From: Deinococcales bacterium
Lineage (GTDB): Bacteria; Deinococcota; Deinococci; Deinococcales; JAAFIG01
Direction of reading: 5' to 3'
Length of the DNA: 64,000 nt
NCBI GenBank assembly: GCA_025352125.1
Contig: JANXTZ010000028.1
Span: 1-64,000 of the forward strand
Position 1 is the first letter of the stretch, and every line of letters starts with the position of its first letter. The notes below the pieces were generated by a model. It did no database searches. It was not told where the DNA came from and saw only the letters and a list, made by a program, of their open reading frames with translations. Positions 42,573 through 52,175 of the stretch are shown piece by piece. The translations under genes and the position numbers were made by a program.

Positions 42573-44081
42573 TTAGTTTCTTAGCCCTTGCGCGAGAACG
42601 TAATACAAATCGTTTTGCCGCAATTCGGTTTTGAGTTCGCGCAGACGGGTGTCATCATCGATCACCACAAGCTCGATGCCCGCAATCTCGGCAAAATCTT
42701 CCATGATTTCCGCTGTCACGCCGTAACTGAAACCAGTATGGTGTGCCCCGCCAGCGTAAATCCAGGCGGCACAGGCGGTCTTGAAATCGGGTTTGCATTC
42801 CCAGACCGCTCGAGCCACGGGCAGTTTTGGAAGTTCTGGATGCGTGACGACCTCGACCTCATTGACGATCAACCGAAAGCGGTTGCCCATGTCCACCAGG
42901 CTGGCGTTGATGGCACTTCCAGGATGGGCGTTGAAGACCAAGCGCACTGGGTCGGCTTTGCCGCCAATGCCGAGCGGATGAATCTCGAGTTTGGGTTTGG
43001 CGTCTGAAATGCTTGGGCAGACCTCGAGCATGTGAGAGCCAAGCACCTGATGACCGCTCGGGCTGAGGTGATAGGTGTAATCTTCCATGAAACTTGTGCC
43101 ACCAGGCAAACCCGCGTCCATGACCTTCATGGCGCGTAGCAGGATTGCGGTTTTCCAATCGCCCTCGCCGCCAAAGCCGTAACCGTCTGCCATCAAGCGT
43201 TGCACCGCCAGACCAGGCAATTGTTTTAAACCGTGCAGGTCTTCAAAGCTGGTGGTGAAGCCTTTAAAACCGCCCTCCTCGAGAAACGCCCGCATTCCCA
43301 GTTCGATTCTCGCGCCGTCGCGCAGTTCCTCGTGACGAGCACCATCCGCTTGTAACTCTCGACCGACCTCATACAGACGCTCGTATTCGGCGCACAAGGC
43401 ATCCACAGCCGCTTCGGATACGAAATTGACCTTCTGTACCAGATCACCCACGCCGTAGCCGTTTACAGCCGCCCCAAAGCGCATTTCAAAGGCGACCTTA
43501 TCGCCCTCGGTCACGGCAACGTTGCGCATGTTGTCACCGAACCGCGCAAATTTCGCACCCTGCAAATCGTGCCAACCACGCACTGCTCGAGTCCAGGCGG
43601 CAAGACGGTCTTGCACTTCGGGATCGCGCCAATGACCAACCACGACCTTGCGCCCGAGTCGCATCCGGCTGTGCAGGAATCCCGCCTCACGATCACCGTG
43701 GGCGGCTTGGTTCAAATTCATGAAATCCATGTCAATCGTTTCCCAGGGCAGGTCACGGTTGAACTGGGTGTGCAAATGACAGAACGGTTTTTGCAAACTC
43801 GAGAGTCCCGCAATCCACATTTTGGACGGCGAGAAGGTGTGCATCCACAACATCAAACCCGCGCAATTTACGTTTCCATTCGCCTCGAGCATCAACGCCC
43901 GAATTTCATCTGGCGTGGTCAGCAGCGCTTTGAAAGTAATTTTGAGCGGGATTTTTTGGCTCTCGTAAAGCCCAACAGCGACGGCTCGAGCATTCTGAAC
44001 GACTTCTTTTAGCGCCTCTTCGCCGTAAAGATGCTGCGAGCCGCAAACAAACCAAATTTCGGGGGTGGCAAGTTGAATCAT
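42573..44081 (-). CDS. araA: L-arabinose isomerase
   Basis: This 502-residue protein has the length and pattern of AraA: '[17 protein letters not shown]' at the start, '[38 protein letters not shown]', '[14 protein letters not shown]', '[23 protein letters not shown]', '[11 protein letters not shown]' and '[11 protein letters not shown]' variants, with Glu and His metal ligands. It converts L-arabinose to L-ribulose in the cytoplasm with manganese. GAGGAG precedes the ATG. It is fourth in the operon after araB, araD and the GH4 gene. Confidence 0.96.
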   Translation of the reverse strand: MIQLATPEIWFVCGSQHLYGEEALKEVVQNARAVAVGLYESQKIPLKITFKALLTTPDEIRALMLEANGNVNCAGLMLWMHTFSPSKMWIAGLSSLQKPFCHLHTQFNRDLPWETIDMDFMNLNQAAHGDREAGFLHSRMRLGRKVVVGHWRDPEVQDRLAAWTRAVRGWHDLQGAKFARFGDNMRNVAVTEGDKVAFEMRFGAAVNGYGVGDLVQKVNFVSEAAVDALCAEYERLYEVGRELQADGARHEELRDGARIELGMRAFLEEGGFKGFTTSFEDLHGLKQLPGLAVQRLMADGYGFGGEGDWKTAILLRAMKVMDAGLPGGTSFMEDYTYHLSPSGHQVLGSHMLEVCPSISDAKPKLEIHPLGIGGKADPVRLVFNAHPGSAINASLVDMGNRFRLIVNEVEVVTHPELPKLPVARAVWECKPDFKTACAAWIYAGGAHHTGFSYGVTAEIMEDFAEIAGIELVVIDDDTRLRELKTELRQNDLYYVLAQGLRN

Positions 44082-44093
44082 GTTCTCCTCTTT

Positions 44094-45461
44094 TTAAGTG
44101 TGCTCGAGTGGCGATAAGTTCGCTGGCAACCAAGTTTGTTGGGCGGTCAACAATTCACTGACCATTGCCCGAATTCGCTCGAGCGTCAGGGTTGCCGCCG
44201 TCAACGGGTCGAGCATGATGGCGTGATACACGTGTTCGACATTGCCAGATAAAATGGCTTGAACGGCAAGTTCTTGAACGTTGATGTTGGTGCGGTTCAC
44301 GGCAGCACATTGAGGCGGCAAGTTTCCGACTGCCGTGGGCTGCACGCCATTGCCATCGACCAGACACGGTACTTCGACGCAGCAACCCTCGGGTAAATTT
44401 GGAATCAAATTGCGGTTCTCGACGTTGCCAGAAACCACAATCGGCGTGTTGGTCTGGATGCTGTGAATGATTCTCGCGCCGTACTCCAACGAGGGCTTTA
44501 GTTTGGTTTTGAGTTGCTCGAGTAAATCTTGAATGCCCGCGTCGTTGTGTTGGGTGCAAATCGCGTAATAATCCCAACGGTTGGGAATAAAGTCACTCAC
44601 CATCTCGGCGCTCTTGCGAAAGTACGGCAGGTACTCGCTGGCATGGTGGCTGGATTCGGTGTGAAAGTATCCGAACGCATCCATGACCTGGGTGCGCACC
44701 CGCTCCTGACCGCCCTCGTAATTGGAGTCCTGATAACCGTGACTGTGATCGCCAAAATCTTGCAACATTTTTGACGGTTTAGACGCGTCCAAATGCCGAT
44801 CTCGCATGGTCTGACGAAGCCGTGGTTGCAGGTCAAGACCACCCTGCTTAAACTCGAGAAACCAAGCCTGATGGTTAATGCCAGCCGCCACAAAACGCAC
44901 CTCGTCGTAAGGCACGCCCATTTGCGCCGCCAGCATCTGCGAGGTGTTCTGAACGCTGTGACACAAGCCAATGGTGTCGATGCCCAAGCGTGCCAGCAAC
45001 CAGCAATTCATTGCCATTGGGTTGGCGTAATTGAGCAATAGCGCATTCGGGCAGAGTTCGCGCATATCAGCCGCAATCTCGAGGTACGCCGACGCAGACC
45101 GTAAAAACCTGAACACACCCCCAGGTCCCAGGGTGTCGCCCACCGCTTGGTCAATGCCGTACTGGCGCGGAATCTCGACATCGAGTTTGTAGGCTTCCAA
45201 ACCACCAACTTGAAATGTCACGATCACGTAATCGGCATCTTGCAGCGCCTCTTTACGTTCAAGCGTGCTTTCAATTCGAGTTGCAAAACCGTGATGCGCC
45301 ACAAGTTCCTGCACCGCTCTGGTGGTGCGCTCGAGGTTGCCAGCATGAATGTCCATCAATGCTATCGTCGAGTCGCGCAATTCTGGAAACGCCAAAATAT
45401 CCCCGACCAGACGCAACGGAAAGATAAAACCACCAGCCCCAATGATTGCAATTTTTGCCAT
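44094..45461 (-). CDS. GH4 family alpha-galactosidase/alpha-glucosidase-like
   Basis: This 455-residue NAD- and Mn-dependent GH4 enzyme has a Rossmann start 'KIAIIGAGGFIFPLRLVGDIL', 'ALMDIHAGNLERTTRAV', 'DADYVIVTFQVGG', 'YGIDQAVGDTLGPGGVFRFLRS', 'NYANPMAMNCW' and the metal-binding 'GLCHSVQ' with Cys/His and 'AAGINHQAWFLEF'. The MelA/LplD branch (alpha-galactosidase, alpha-glucuronidase) fits best. No phosphate-specific clue is visible. It sits between araD and araA in the same direction, so it probably acts on an oligosaccharide released from hemicellulose or pectin together with arabinose. Confidence 0.9.
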   Translation of the reverse strand: MAKIAIIGAGGFIFPLRLVGDILAFPELRDSTIALMDIHAGNLERTTRAVQELVAHHGFATRIESTLERKEALQDADYVIVTFQVGGLEAYKLDVEIPRQYGIDQAVGDTLGPGGVFRFLRSASAYLEIAADMRELCPNALLLNYANPMAMNCWLLARLGIDTIGLCHSVQNTSQMLAAQMGVPYDEVRFVAAGINHQAWFLEFKQGGLDLQPRLRQTMRDRHLDASKPSKMLQDFGDHSHGYQDSNYEGGQERVRTQVMDAFGYFHTESSHHASEYLPYFRKSAEMVSDFIPNRWDYYAICTQHNDAGIQDLLEQLKTKLKPSLEYGARIIHSIQTNTPIVVSGNVENRNLIPNLPEGCCVEVPCLVDGNGVQPTAVGNLPPQCAAVNRTNINVQELAVQAILSGNVEHVYHAIMLDPLTAATLTLERIRAMVSELLTAQQTWLPANLSPLEHT

Positions 45462-45488
45462 GTGTACTCCAAGAAAGAGGCTCGAGTT

Positions 45489-46136
45489 TTACTGTCCGTA
45501 AACGTTGGTATAGCGGTCATGGAGTTTGTCAATATCCGCCTGGGCAATCGGTTGGACGTTTCCAAGCTGCATTGCCAAGAACACGGTTCGTGCCACGTCC
45601 TCGCACATGACTGCCGCTTTGACTGCACTTTTTGCAGTTTTGCCAAGTGCGAACACGCCGTGATTTTTTAAAATAATTGCTGGGCTGCGGTGACCAGTTA
45701 AGACCCGTACAACCTCATGCCCAATCTCTTCGCCGCCAATCAAGGCAAAACCGCCGCATGGAATCGGACCGCCAAATTCGTCCGCCATCGCGGTCAAGAC
45801 GCACGGGATTTCTCGAGCATTCGCCGCCCACGCCGTGGCATACGGACTGTGCGTGTGAACAATTGCGCCGACCTCGGGCATGTGCCGGTAAATGTAGGCG
45901 TGGGTCGCGGTGTCTGATGATGGTTTCAAATTTCCCTCAACAACATGCGCCTCGAGATCGGTGACGACCATGTTCTCAGGACTCAGTTCTTCAAATAACA
46001 AGCCGCTGGGTTTGATCACCATCTGGCTCGAGTCAAAATCCCGCGCACTGAGATTCCCACCCGTCCAGGTCACCAAATTGTTCTTCGGCAACTCGAGATG
46101 CCATTTTGCGACTTCAATTCGCAGTTGCTCGAGCAT
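45489..46136 (-). CDS. araD: L-ribulose-5-phosphate 4-epimerase
   Basis: This is a 215-residue protein from the ATG at 46136, placed at the conserved MLEQLR start; the open frame extends upstream to 46292 without family similarity. Class II aldolase/epimerase features are 'LVTWTGGNLSARD', 'MVIKPSGLLFEEL', 'SSDTATHAYIYRHMPEVGAIVHTHSPYATAWA' with two zinc His, and 'ILKNHGVFALG' with the third. It converts L-ribulose 5-phosphate into D-xylulose 5-phosphate. It lies 169 bp after araB; that gap carries no other gene. Confidence 0.95.
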   Translation of the reverse strand: MLEQLRIEVAKWHLELPKNNLVTWTGGNLSARDFDSSQMVIKPSGLLFEELSPENMVVTDLEAHVVEGNLKPSSDTATHAYIYRHMPEVGAIVHTHSPYATAWAANAREIPCVLTAMADEFGGPIPCGGFALIGGEEIGHEVVRVLTGHRSPAIILKNHGVFALGKTAKSAVKAAVMCEDVARTVFLAMQLGNVQPIAQADIDKLHDRYTNVYGQ

Positions 46137-46305
46137 CACGGGTTCTTTCGGGGGTTGGTTGGCATTCGGTTCTCCTTGAGAATTCAAATCGGACTCGAGG
46201 CAGGACAGGCAGGACGCAGCAAGCTTCTTGACTGTAAAACGCACCTTCTTGGTTTCAAAACGCACCCAACGGGCGAAACCGCTAACGGGCATGGTCGCAG
46301 CGTCC

Positions 46306-47967
46306 CTACGATTTTTTAATTTGGTTGCGGATGGCTTTCAACCGTTTCATGGCATCGTTCGCGCCGCGACCAAAATAATCGTGCAGGGTCTTGTACTCGG
46401 CGTACAGGGAATCGTAAATGCGGGAATGCTCGAGGTTGGGCTTAAAGGCGCTTTTGATGGATTTGCCCATGACGCTGGCGGCAGCATAAATATCTGGGTA
46501 GACGCCTGCGGCAACGGCGGCATGAATAGCGCTACCCAGCGCAGGACCTTGACTCGAGGCTGCCACGCTCAGTTCTCGTCCGGTCACGTCGGCGTAAATT
46601 TGCAAAAGCATTTTGTTTTTGATCAAGCCGCCCGCGATCACCAGTTCTTTGACCGGAACGCCGGAGGCTTCAAAAGCTTCAATGATCGTGCGCGTGCCGT
46701 AAGCCGTGCTTTCGATCAAGGCGCGGTAAATATCGGGTGCTCGAGTCGCCAGGGTCATGCCGATCATCATGCCGCTCAGTTCGGTGTCCACGAGCACGCT
46801 GCGGTTGCCGTTCCACCAATCGAGCGCGATCAGACCGTGCTCGCCTGGGACTTGTGTTTGCGCAAGGCTGGTCAGGTGGGCGTGAATGTCCATGCCTGAT
46901 TCTCGAGCCGCAACATGGTATTCAGGCGGGACGCCGTGTTTGACAAACCAGCCAAAAATATCACCGACGCCGCTTTGCCCCGCCTCGTAACCGAACATGC
47001 CTGGACTGACGCCGCCGTCAACCACGCCGCACATGCCTGGAACTTCGGCGAGGGTTGCGCCGTTCATGATGTGACAGGTGCTTGTGCCCATAATCAAAAC
47101 CATCTGACCTGGTTGCACGGCGTTGGCTGCAGGCACGGCAACGTGCGCGTCCACGTTCGCCACCGCCACCGCAATGCCTGGTGTCAAACCAGTCCAAGCC
47201 GCAGCTTGAGCACTCAAACCACCAACTCGAGCGCCCAGAGCGTCAAGCTTTTTTGAGAGTTTTTCTTGCGCGAAATCTGCAAAACCAGGATTGAGTGCGC
47301 CCAAAAATTCGCGGCTGGGATACTGACCATCCTGAAAATTGGCTTTGTAACCGGCGGTGCAGGTGTTGCAAGTCTCAACGTTTGAGAGCTGCCAGATCAC
47401 CCAATCGGCAGCCTCGAGAATTCGGTCTGCCGCCGCGTAAATCTCTGGGGCTTCCTCGAGAATTTGCAATGCTTTGGCGAGCATCCATTCGCTCGAGATT
47501 TTCCCGCCGTAACGCGGCATCCAAGCTTCATTTCTGGCTCTGGCAAGCGCGTTGATTCGGTCGGCGTGGGGCTGCGCGGCGTGGTGCTTCCAGAGTTTGA
47601 CATACGCGTGAGGATTGTTGCGGTGTTTGGACAGAAAACACAGTGGCGTGCCATCGGCGTTGACGGGCATTACGGTACATGCCGTGAAATCAATCCCAAT
47701 GCCGATCACATCTCGAGCATCAATCCCAGCGTTTTTGACGGCTTGGGGAATCGTGTGTTTGAACACCTCGAGATAATCCTGCGGGTCTTGCAGTGCCCAT
47801 TCTGGAGGCAGTTTTGCGCCGCTCGAGAACAGGCTGTCGTCCATGACGCCGTGAGGATAATCAAAGACCGCGCTCCCCAATTCTGCGCCATCACTGACGC
47901 GCACGACCACGGCACGCCCCGAGAGCGTGCCGAAATCAACCCCAATTGTATGACGTTCATTTGACAT
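46306..47967 (-). CDS. araB: Ribulokinase
   Basis: This 553-residue FGGY kinase of the AraB type opens with 'TIGVDFGTLSGRAVVV' and has 'DVIGIGIDFTACTVMPVN', 'LCFLSKHRNNPHAYVKLWKHHAAQ' (diagnostic for AraB), 'VANVDAHVAVPAANAVQPGQMVLIMGTSTCHIM', 'GYEAGQSGVGDIFGWFV' and 'SSQGPALGSAIHAAVAAGVYPD'. It phosphorylates L-ribulose with ATP. AGGA lies 7 nt before the ATG. It is the first intact gene of the arabinose operon; the end of an arabinofuranosidase relic lies only about 30 bp upstream, so transcription may originate beyond that relic. Confidence 0.97.
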   Translation of the reverse strand: MSNERHTIGVDFGTLSGRAVVVRVSDGAELGSAVFDYPHGVMDDSLFSSGAKLPPEWALQDPQDYLEVFKHTIPQAVKNAGIDARDVIGIGIDFTACTVMPVNADGTPLCFLSKHRNNPHAYVKLWKHHAAQPHADRINALARARNEAWMPRYGGKISSEWMLAKALQILEEAPEIYAAADRILEAADWVIWQLSNVETCNTCTAGYKANFQDGQYPSREFLGALNPGFADFAQEKLSKKLDALGARVGGLSAQAAAWTGLTPGIAVAVANVDAHVAVPAANAVQPGQMVLIMGTSTCHIMNGATLAEVPGMCGVVDGGVSPGMFGYEAGQSGVGDIFGWFVKHGVPPEYHVAARESGMDIHAHLTSLAQTQVPGEHGLIALDWWNGNRSVLVDTELSGMMIGMTLATRAPDIYRALIESTAYGTRTIIEAFEASGVPVKELVIAGGLIKNKMLLQIYADVTGRELSVAASSQGPALGSAIHAAVAAGVYPDIYAAASVMGKSIKSAFKPNLEHSRIYDSLYAEYKTLHDYFGRGANDAMKRLKAIRNQIKKS

Positions 47968-47996
47968 GGCTCTATCCTAACGGAAATGCTCGAGCA

Positions 47997-48305
47997 TCAA
48001 TGCGCAACCGTAATGGTGGTGAATGACATTGGCGGCAGACTGATGGTCACTCGAGCGTCAACAATACTGACATTTGAGAGTGCCTGAGAGACAACATTGT
48101 TGGGGTTTTCAAAACTGTTGGCGGCTTTGGGATCGGTGCCAGTGACTTGCCACGCGCCAGTCACGGTGCTTGCTGGTGTACCCTGCCAAGAAATATATGG
48201 ATCAGGTGGTGGCTCAGGCGTTAAAGGCATTTGAAAACATTCGAACAGAATCTGAACGGATGGGCATTGAAGCGGCTTGATGGGATTTTGCGTTGTTGAA
48301 AACAC
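47997..48305 (-). pseudogene. 3' remnant of an alpha-L-arabinofuranosidase (GH51-like) gene
   Basis: The frame ends with 'VTGTDPKAANSFENPNNVVSQ', then a variable stretch, then 'VTISLPPMSFTTITV'. That is the C-terminal beta-domain signature of GH51 arabinofuranosidases (G-x-D-x-K-A-x-N-x-F-x-x-P-x-x-V ... L-P-x-x-S). Only about 65 residues are recognisable; the bases before about 48,190 encode unrelated residues, and no catalytic domain exists nearby. Its direct position in front of araB implies that an abfA gene once headed this operon and was mostly deleted. Confidence 0.75.
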
Positions 48306-48335
48306 CGCAGCTTAAACGACTCAAATACTTCCCAT

Positions 48336-48381
48336 CTGCCTTTAAAATTCCCGCTTCTTGCCCTTAAGGCAGGATTTTTTT
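48336..48381 (+). terminator. Terminator or attenuator in the leader of the GH2 gene
   Basis: CTGCCTTTAA (48336-48345) can pair with TTAAGGCAG (48364-48372) with one bulge, and a shorter stem from CTTGCC also pairs with GGCAGG. Seven T follow at 48375-48381. No gene on the plus strand ends here, so it lies in the 5' region of the glycosidase at 48524. The alternative pairings would suit attenuation, but could be a relic. Confidence 0.45.
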
Positions 48382-48385
48382 GTTT

Positions 48386-48452
48386 CAAGATGCACCTTGC
48401 GGGCAGCATCGCTTCTTGATGCCAAGATGCACCTTGCGGGCAGCATCGCTTC
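48386..48452. repeat. Two perfect 30-bp direct repeats with 37-bp period
   Basis: The 30-mer beginning CAAGATGCACC and ending GCATCGCTTC occurs at 48386-48415 and 48423-48452, separated by 7 bp. A GGGCGTG-CCG-CACGCCC hairpin follows at about 48,462-48,478. The block lies between the terminator-like stem and the GH2 start. Only two copies exist, so this is not a CRISPR array. It may be a regulatory duplication or a fragment of a dispersed repeat. Confidence 0.85.
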
Positions 48453-48523
48453 GGCGGCAGGGGCGTGCCGCACGCCCGTTGAAATCTTCAGCTCAATTTC
48501 ATGGTCACCAGTATTTCAAAAAT

Positions 48524-50323
48524 ATGATTGAAAGTACCCATCCCACCCCTCAATTTGAACGCCAACACTGGCGTTCGCTGAGTGGACTGTGGCGTTTCGC
48601 CTTCGATGATGACGGACAGTGGCTCGATCCAGGTCATGTCAATTTTGACCGTCTGATCGAGGTTCCCTATCCCTGCGAGAGCCAACGTTCTGGCATCGGG
48701 GAAGCAGCTTTTCACAAGGTAGTCTGGTATGCCATCAAGGTACAACTCGAGGAAGCGGATCGCCCCCCGTTGCACGGCAGACTGCTCTTGCATTTTGGTG
48801 CCGTCGATTACAGCGCTCGGGTCTGGGCGAACGGTCAACTCGTGGCAGAACACCGTAGCGGACATACACCTTTTGTTGCAGACCTGACCAACGTGCTCGA
48901 GCGTGACGGTTGGAAAAGCTTTGAAATTGCCTTGCGGGCTGAAGATGACCCATACGATTTAGCCAAACCGCGCGGCAAACAAGATTGGTTGCCAGAACCC
49001 CACGCGATTTGGTATCCGCGCACCACGGGCATCTGGCAGGATGTGTGGCTCGAACCCGTGCCTGAAACCCGTATCGCCGAACTGCGTTGGACGCCGCATC
49101 TCGAGCACTGGGAATTTGGGATGGACATTCGTTTGATCGGTCCGTTGCGCGAGGGCTTGCAACTGCGCGTCCGGCTGCTCGATGACAACACAACCCTGGC
49201 AGACGACCGTTATGCGGTGTTACGGGCGGACACGTCCAGACGAATTGCCATCCTCGATCCAGGAGTCGATGATTTTCGGGACCACACCTTGTGGAGTCCA
49301 TCTCATCCACACCTGATTCGGGTCGAAATTGAACTGCTCGAGCGCCAGAATGATGCTGAGACACCGATTGATCGTGTGCTGTCCTACACCGCCATGCGCA
49401 GCGTCGGGATTTCGGGCAACGTGTTCTTGTTAAACAACCGTCCAGCGTATCTGCGAATGGTCCTCGATCAAGGTTACTGGTCAGACACCCTCATGGCTGC
49501 CGACGACGACATGCTGCGTTACGATGTGGAATTGACCAAACGATTGGGTTTCAACGGCGTGCGCAAGCACCAAAAAATTGAAAACCCGCGTTGGTTGTAT
49601 TGGTGCGACGTGCTGGGCTTGATGGTTTGGGAGGAGATGCCAAGCCCGTACCGTTTCACGCCCGATGCGGTCGAAAGACTGGTGACCGAATGGACCGAGG
49701 CGATTCGGCGCGATGCCTCTCACCCGTGTATTGTTGCCTGGGTTCCAATAAACGAATCCTGGGGCGTCCCAGATTTGCCCAACAACCCCGCGCACCGCGA
49801 TTATGTGCGCAGCCTCTATCACCTGACCCGAGCGCTGGACCAGACGCGACCCGTCATCGGCAACGACGGTTGGGAAAACCTGGCAACCGATATCGTCGGG
49901 ATTCACGATTACAGCGACGACCTGACACACCTCATCGACCGTTACGGCTCCAGCGACAGCGCCATTCGAGCCATCGAACGTCAACGCACGGGTGGACGTC
50001 CAATTGCACTCGACGGTTTCGAGGTTGGTCCACGCCCCATCATCCTTTCCGAATTTGGTGGCATCTCGCTCTCAAATACACCAGGTTGGGGTTACTCGAG
50101 TGCCCCGAACGCAAACGCCTTGCTCGAGCGCTATGAGCGTCTGATGGCAGCAATCTGGCGCTGTGACGGACTGGCGGGTTTTTGTTACACACAGTTGACC
50201 GACACTTTTCAAGAAGAAAATGGCTTGTTGAATGCGGACCGCAGCCCAAAAATAGACATTGGTCGCGTTTTTCGTGCCACCGTCCGAGCGCCACTGTTGA
50301 GCCAACCCAGGCTTGAGGACTGA
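48524..50323 (+). CDS. GH2 family beta-glycosidase
   Basis: This is a 599-residue protein from the ATG at 48524, where family similarity begins ([23 protein letters not shown]); no clear Shine-Dalgarno is present and the frame is open further upstream through the repeats. GH2 landmarks are '[13 protein letters not shown]', the jelly-roll '[32 protein letters not shown]', '[12 protein letters not shown]', the barrel start '[29 protein letters not shown]', acid Glu in '[11 protein letters not shown]', and the nucleophile in '[12 protein letters not shown]'. It lacks a signal peptide. Activity on beta-galactosides, glucuronides or related oligosaccharides cannot be separated by eye. CTCGAG density is about half that of neighbours. 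Confidence 0.9.
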   Translation: MIESTHPTPQFERQHWRSLSGLWRFAFDDDGQWLDPGHVNFDRLIEVPYPCESQRSGIGEAAFHKVVWYAIKVQLEEADRPPLHGRLLLHFGAVDYSARVWANGQLVAEHRSGHTPFVADLTNVLERDGWKSFEIALRAEDDPYDLAKPRGKQDWLPEPHAIWYPRTTGIWQDVWLEPVPETRIAELRWTPHLEHWEFGMDIRLIGPLREGLQLRVRLLDDNTTLADDRYAVLRADTSRRIAILDPGVDDFRDHTLWSPSHPHLIRVEIELLERQNDAETPIDRVLSYTAMRSVGISGNVFLLNNRPAYLRMVLDQGYWSDTLMAADDDMLRYDVELTKRLGFNGVRKHQKIENPRWLYWCDVLGLMVWEEMPSPYRFTPDAVERLVTEWTEAIRRDASHPCIVAWVPINESWGVPDLPNNPAHRDYVRSLYHLTRALDQTRPVIGNDGWENLATDIVGIHDYSDDLTHLIDRYGSSDSAIRAIERQRTGGRPIALDGFEVGPRPIILSEFGGISLSNTPGWGYSSAPNANALLERYERLMAAIWRCDGLAGFCYTQLTDTFQEENGLLNADRSPKIDIGRVFRATVRAPLLSQPRLED

Positions 50324-50326
50324 ACC

Positions 50327-50527
50327 ATGTTTGAAATTCAGATCATTCCAGGTTGTCTTCTCGAGCCGTCAATAAACCCGAGCGGTGAATTCTGGCTTCA
50401 ATGTTCCGCCAAAATTTCATGGCTCGGCGTGGCACTCTGGCACAAGCAATCTCGAGCCAGACGTGATCAAACAGTTTGCCGGTCTTCAGAACCTGCGAAC
50501 TTCATGAAACCAGGCTGCGCCGCGTGA
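50327..50527 (+). CDS. Small hypothetical protein coupled to flanking glycosidase genes
   Basis: This 66-residue frame starts 3 bp after the GH2 stop and ends in a TGA that overlaps the GTG start proposed for the next glycosidase (GTGA). Such tight packing suggests a translated gene, or at least a coupling device. The sequence (MFEIQIIPGCLL..., Trp- and Cys-containing) matches nothing I know. It could be a degraded start of the downstream enzyme in another frame. Confidence 0.35.
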   Translation: MFEIQIIPGCLLEPSINPSGEFWLQCSAKISWLGVALWHKQSRARRDQTVCRSSEPANFMKPGCAA

Positions 50528-51669
50528 CGCTCGACTTGGCGTTAAAATCACCCTTTGCCTCTTTGATGATGGCTGGTTACGAATGTTCCACGCACATCAG
50601 CCCGCGACATGGACGCCACGACATCTTGAGGGAAACCCTGCACGATCAGCAAACGCTTTCAGACTACCGCCTGCTCGAGCCGTTTGGGATTCGTACCGTC
50701 CGTGAGGGTTTGCGCTGGAATGAGGTTGAACCAAGGGCGGGTCAGTACCAATTCTCGGGTGTGCGCCCAATGATTCAAGCGGCACGAACCGCGCGGACAC
50801 AGGTGATTTGGGATTTGTTTCATTTCGGTTATCCCGACAACCTCAGTCCCTTTTCTGGAGCCTTTGTGGAGCGTTTGGAAGGTCTGACGCGGGCGTTTGT
50901 CAAAATGCTCGCCGAAGAACTTCCAGACCCGCCCCTGATCGCACCCATCAACGAACTTTCATTTTTGGCATGGGCGGCGGGCGAGGTCGGCATTTTCGCG
51001 CCCTTTGCCCAGGGACGCGGCAACGAACTCAAACGCAACCTGGCGCGGGCTGGAATTGCCGCATCTGCCGCCACGCTCGAGGTTGCCCCGCACGCCAGGT
51101 TGATTCACCCAGACCCTGCCATTCACGTCGTTGCCCCGAGCCACAGACCTGACCTCAAACCCCAAGCCGAATTCTACCGACAGGCGCAATTTGAGGGCTG
51201 GGACCTGATCTCTGGACGGCGCGAACCGGAACTGGGCGGTCGGGAAGCCTACCTCGACATCCTTGGCTTGAACTTTTACCCCTACAACCAGTGGGAATAC
51301 GGCGAAGGTCACAAAATACGCCTCGACGACGTGCGCTTCAAACCATTCTCGAGCATCGCCAAAGAGGTTTTTGAGCGTTACCAGCGCCCGATGATCATTG
51401 CCGAAACCGGAGCCGAAAGCGCACTGCGTGCCCCGTGGTTGCGTTACATCGCCCAAGAAGCCATACGTGCGATTCAAGCTGGCTTGCCGCTCTGGGGGCT
51501 TTGTCTGTACCCGATCCTCAACCATCCGGGCTGGGACGATGGGCGTTACGTTCCGTGCGGCTTGTGGGGATACCGTCGGCGCGGCGAAAGACGAATCGAT
51601 GAAGATTATGCGCTCGAGGTGATGCGATTTTCGCAAATCTTTGAGTCCTTACAGCACACCCAGACATAA
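50524..51669 (+). CDS. TIM-barrel glycosidase, family 1/5-like
   Basis: This is a protein of 381 residues when started at the GTG at 50524; ATG codons at 50566 and 50569 are alternatives, and none has a strong ribosome site. The clan GH-A pattern is visible: 'FGIRTVREGLRWNEVEPRAGQYQFSGV', 'TQVIWDLFHFGYPDNLSPFSGAFV', acid Glu in 'APINELSFLAWAA', 'LDILGLNFYPYNQWEY' and nucleophile in 'RPMIIAETGAE'. It resembles beta-glucosidase-like proteins but is shorter than classical GH1 (about 450). It has no signal peptide. It is third in a unit with the GH2 enzyme, presumably trimming the same oligosaccharides. Confidence 0.78.
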   Translation: MTLDLALKSPFASLMMAGYECSTHISPRHGRHDILRETLHDQQTLSDYRLLEPFGIRTVREGLRWNEVEPRAGQYQFSGVRPMIQAARTARTQVIWDLFHFGYPDNLSPFSGAFVERLEGLTRAFVKMLAEELPDPPLIAPINELSFLAWAAGEVGIFAPFAQGRGNELKRNLARAGIAASAATLEVAPHARLIHPDPAIHVVAPSHRPDLKPQAEFYRQAQFEGWDLISGRREPELGGREAYLDILGLNFYPYNQWEYGEGHKIRLDDVRFKPFSSIAKEVFERYQRPMIIAETGAESALRAPWLRYIAQEAIRAIQAGLPLWGLCLYPILNHPGWDDGRYVPCGLWGYRRRGERRIDEDYALEVMRFSQIFESLQHTQT

Positions 51670-51746
51670 ATATTGATCTCGAGATTGTCTTTGGAATGTG
51701 GACGAGATTTGAACCAGGCGTGCGCGTGAGGTGCTGGAAAAGTCTT

Positions 51747-52109
51747 TCAACCTGGCGCGTGATATTTCACTTCGGGTTCGAGTTTCTCGAGCGAATTGAG
51801 TTTCTCGAGACTGAGATACACATTTTTTCGCCACGGGCGGTACTCTCGCCTTCCATCAATCACGGCATAACCTCGAGCGCCAATTTCGATCCATTTGGCG
51901 CGGTCCTCAGTCAGGTGCGCACGAAGATTCTCGAGTGCCAATGTTAAATCGGTGTCGCCCAGCAACCGAGCGGCACGAATCAAACTCGAGTTCTCGAGCG
52001 GAAACAATTCTAGGGTTGAAGCCTCGAACTCGAGCAATCTTTTGGCAAGCCCAACCTCGAGCGGTTCAAAAAAAACGATAAACGCATCCAGTTCCACGCC
52101 GCGACTCAT
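51747..52109 (-). CDS. Hypothetical protein, about 120 residues
   Basis: This is an acidic, Leu/Glu-rich soluble protein without signal peptide or recognised domain. It contains 'FIVFFEPLEVGLAKRLLEFEASTLELFPLENSSLIRAARLLGDTDLTLALENLRAHL', predicted mainly helical. The C-terminal part is basic and aromatic (REYRPWRKNVYLSLEKL). The frame contains eight or more CTCGAG copies. It lies convergently behind the glycosidase and divergently from the HEAT-repeat gene. No operon partner is apparent. Confidence 0.5.
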   Translation of the reverse strand: MSRGVELDAFIVFFEPLEVGLAKRLLEFEASTLELFPLENSSLIRAARLLGDTDLTLALENLRAHLTEDRAKWIEIGARGYAVIDGRREYRPWRKNVYLSLEKLNSLEKLEPEVKYHAPG

Positions 52110-52175
52110 GACAAGAGCTTAAAGATAAGCACCATTGCGGATGTCCCAACAATAATTTTGTGCCACAATTCTCGC

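Noticed and set aside
48386..48452. Possible minimal CRISPR (two 30-bp repeats with a 7-bp gap)
   Set aside because: The gap is far too short for a spacer, only two copies exist and no cas gene is near.
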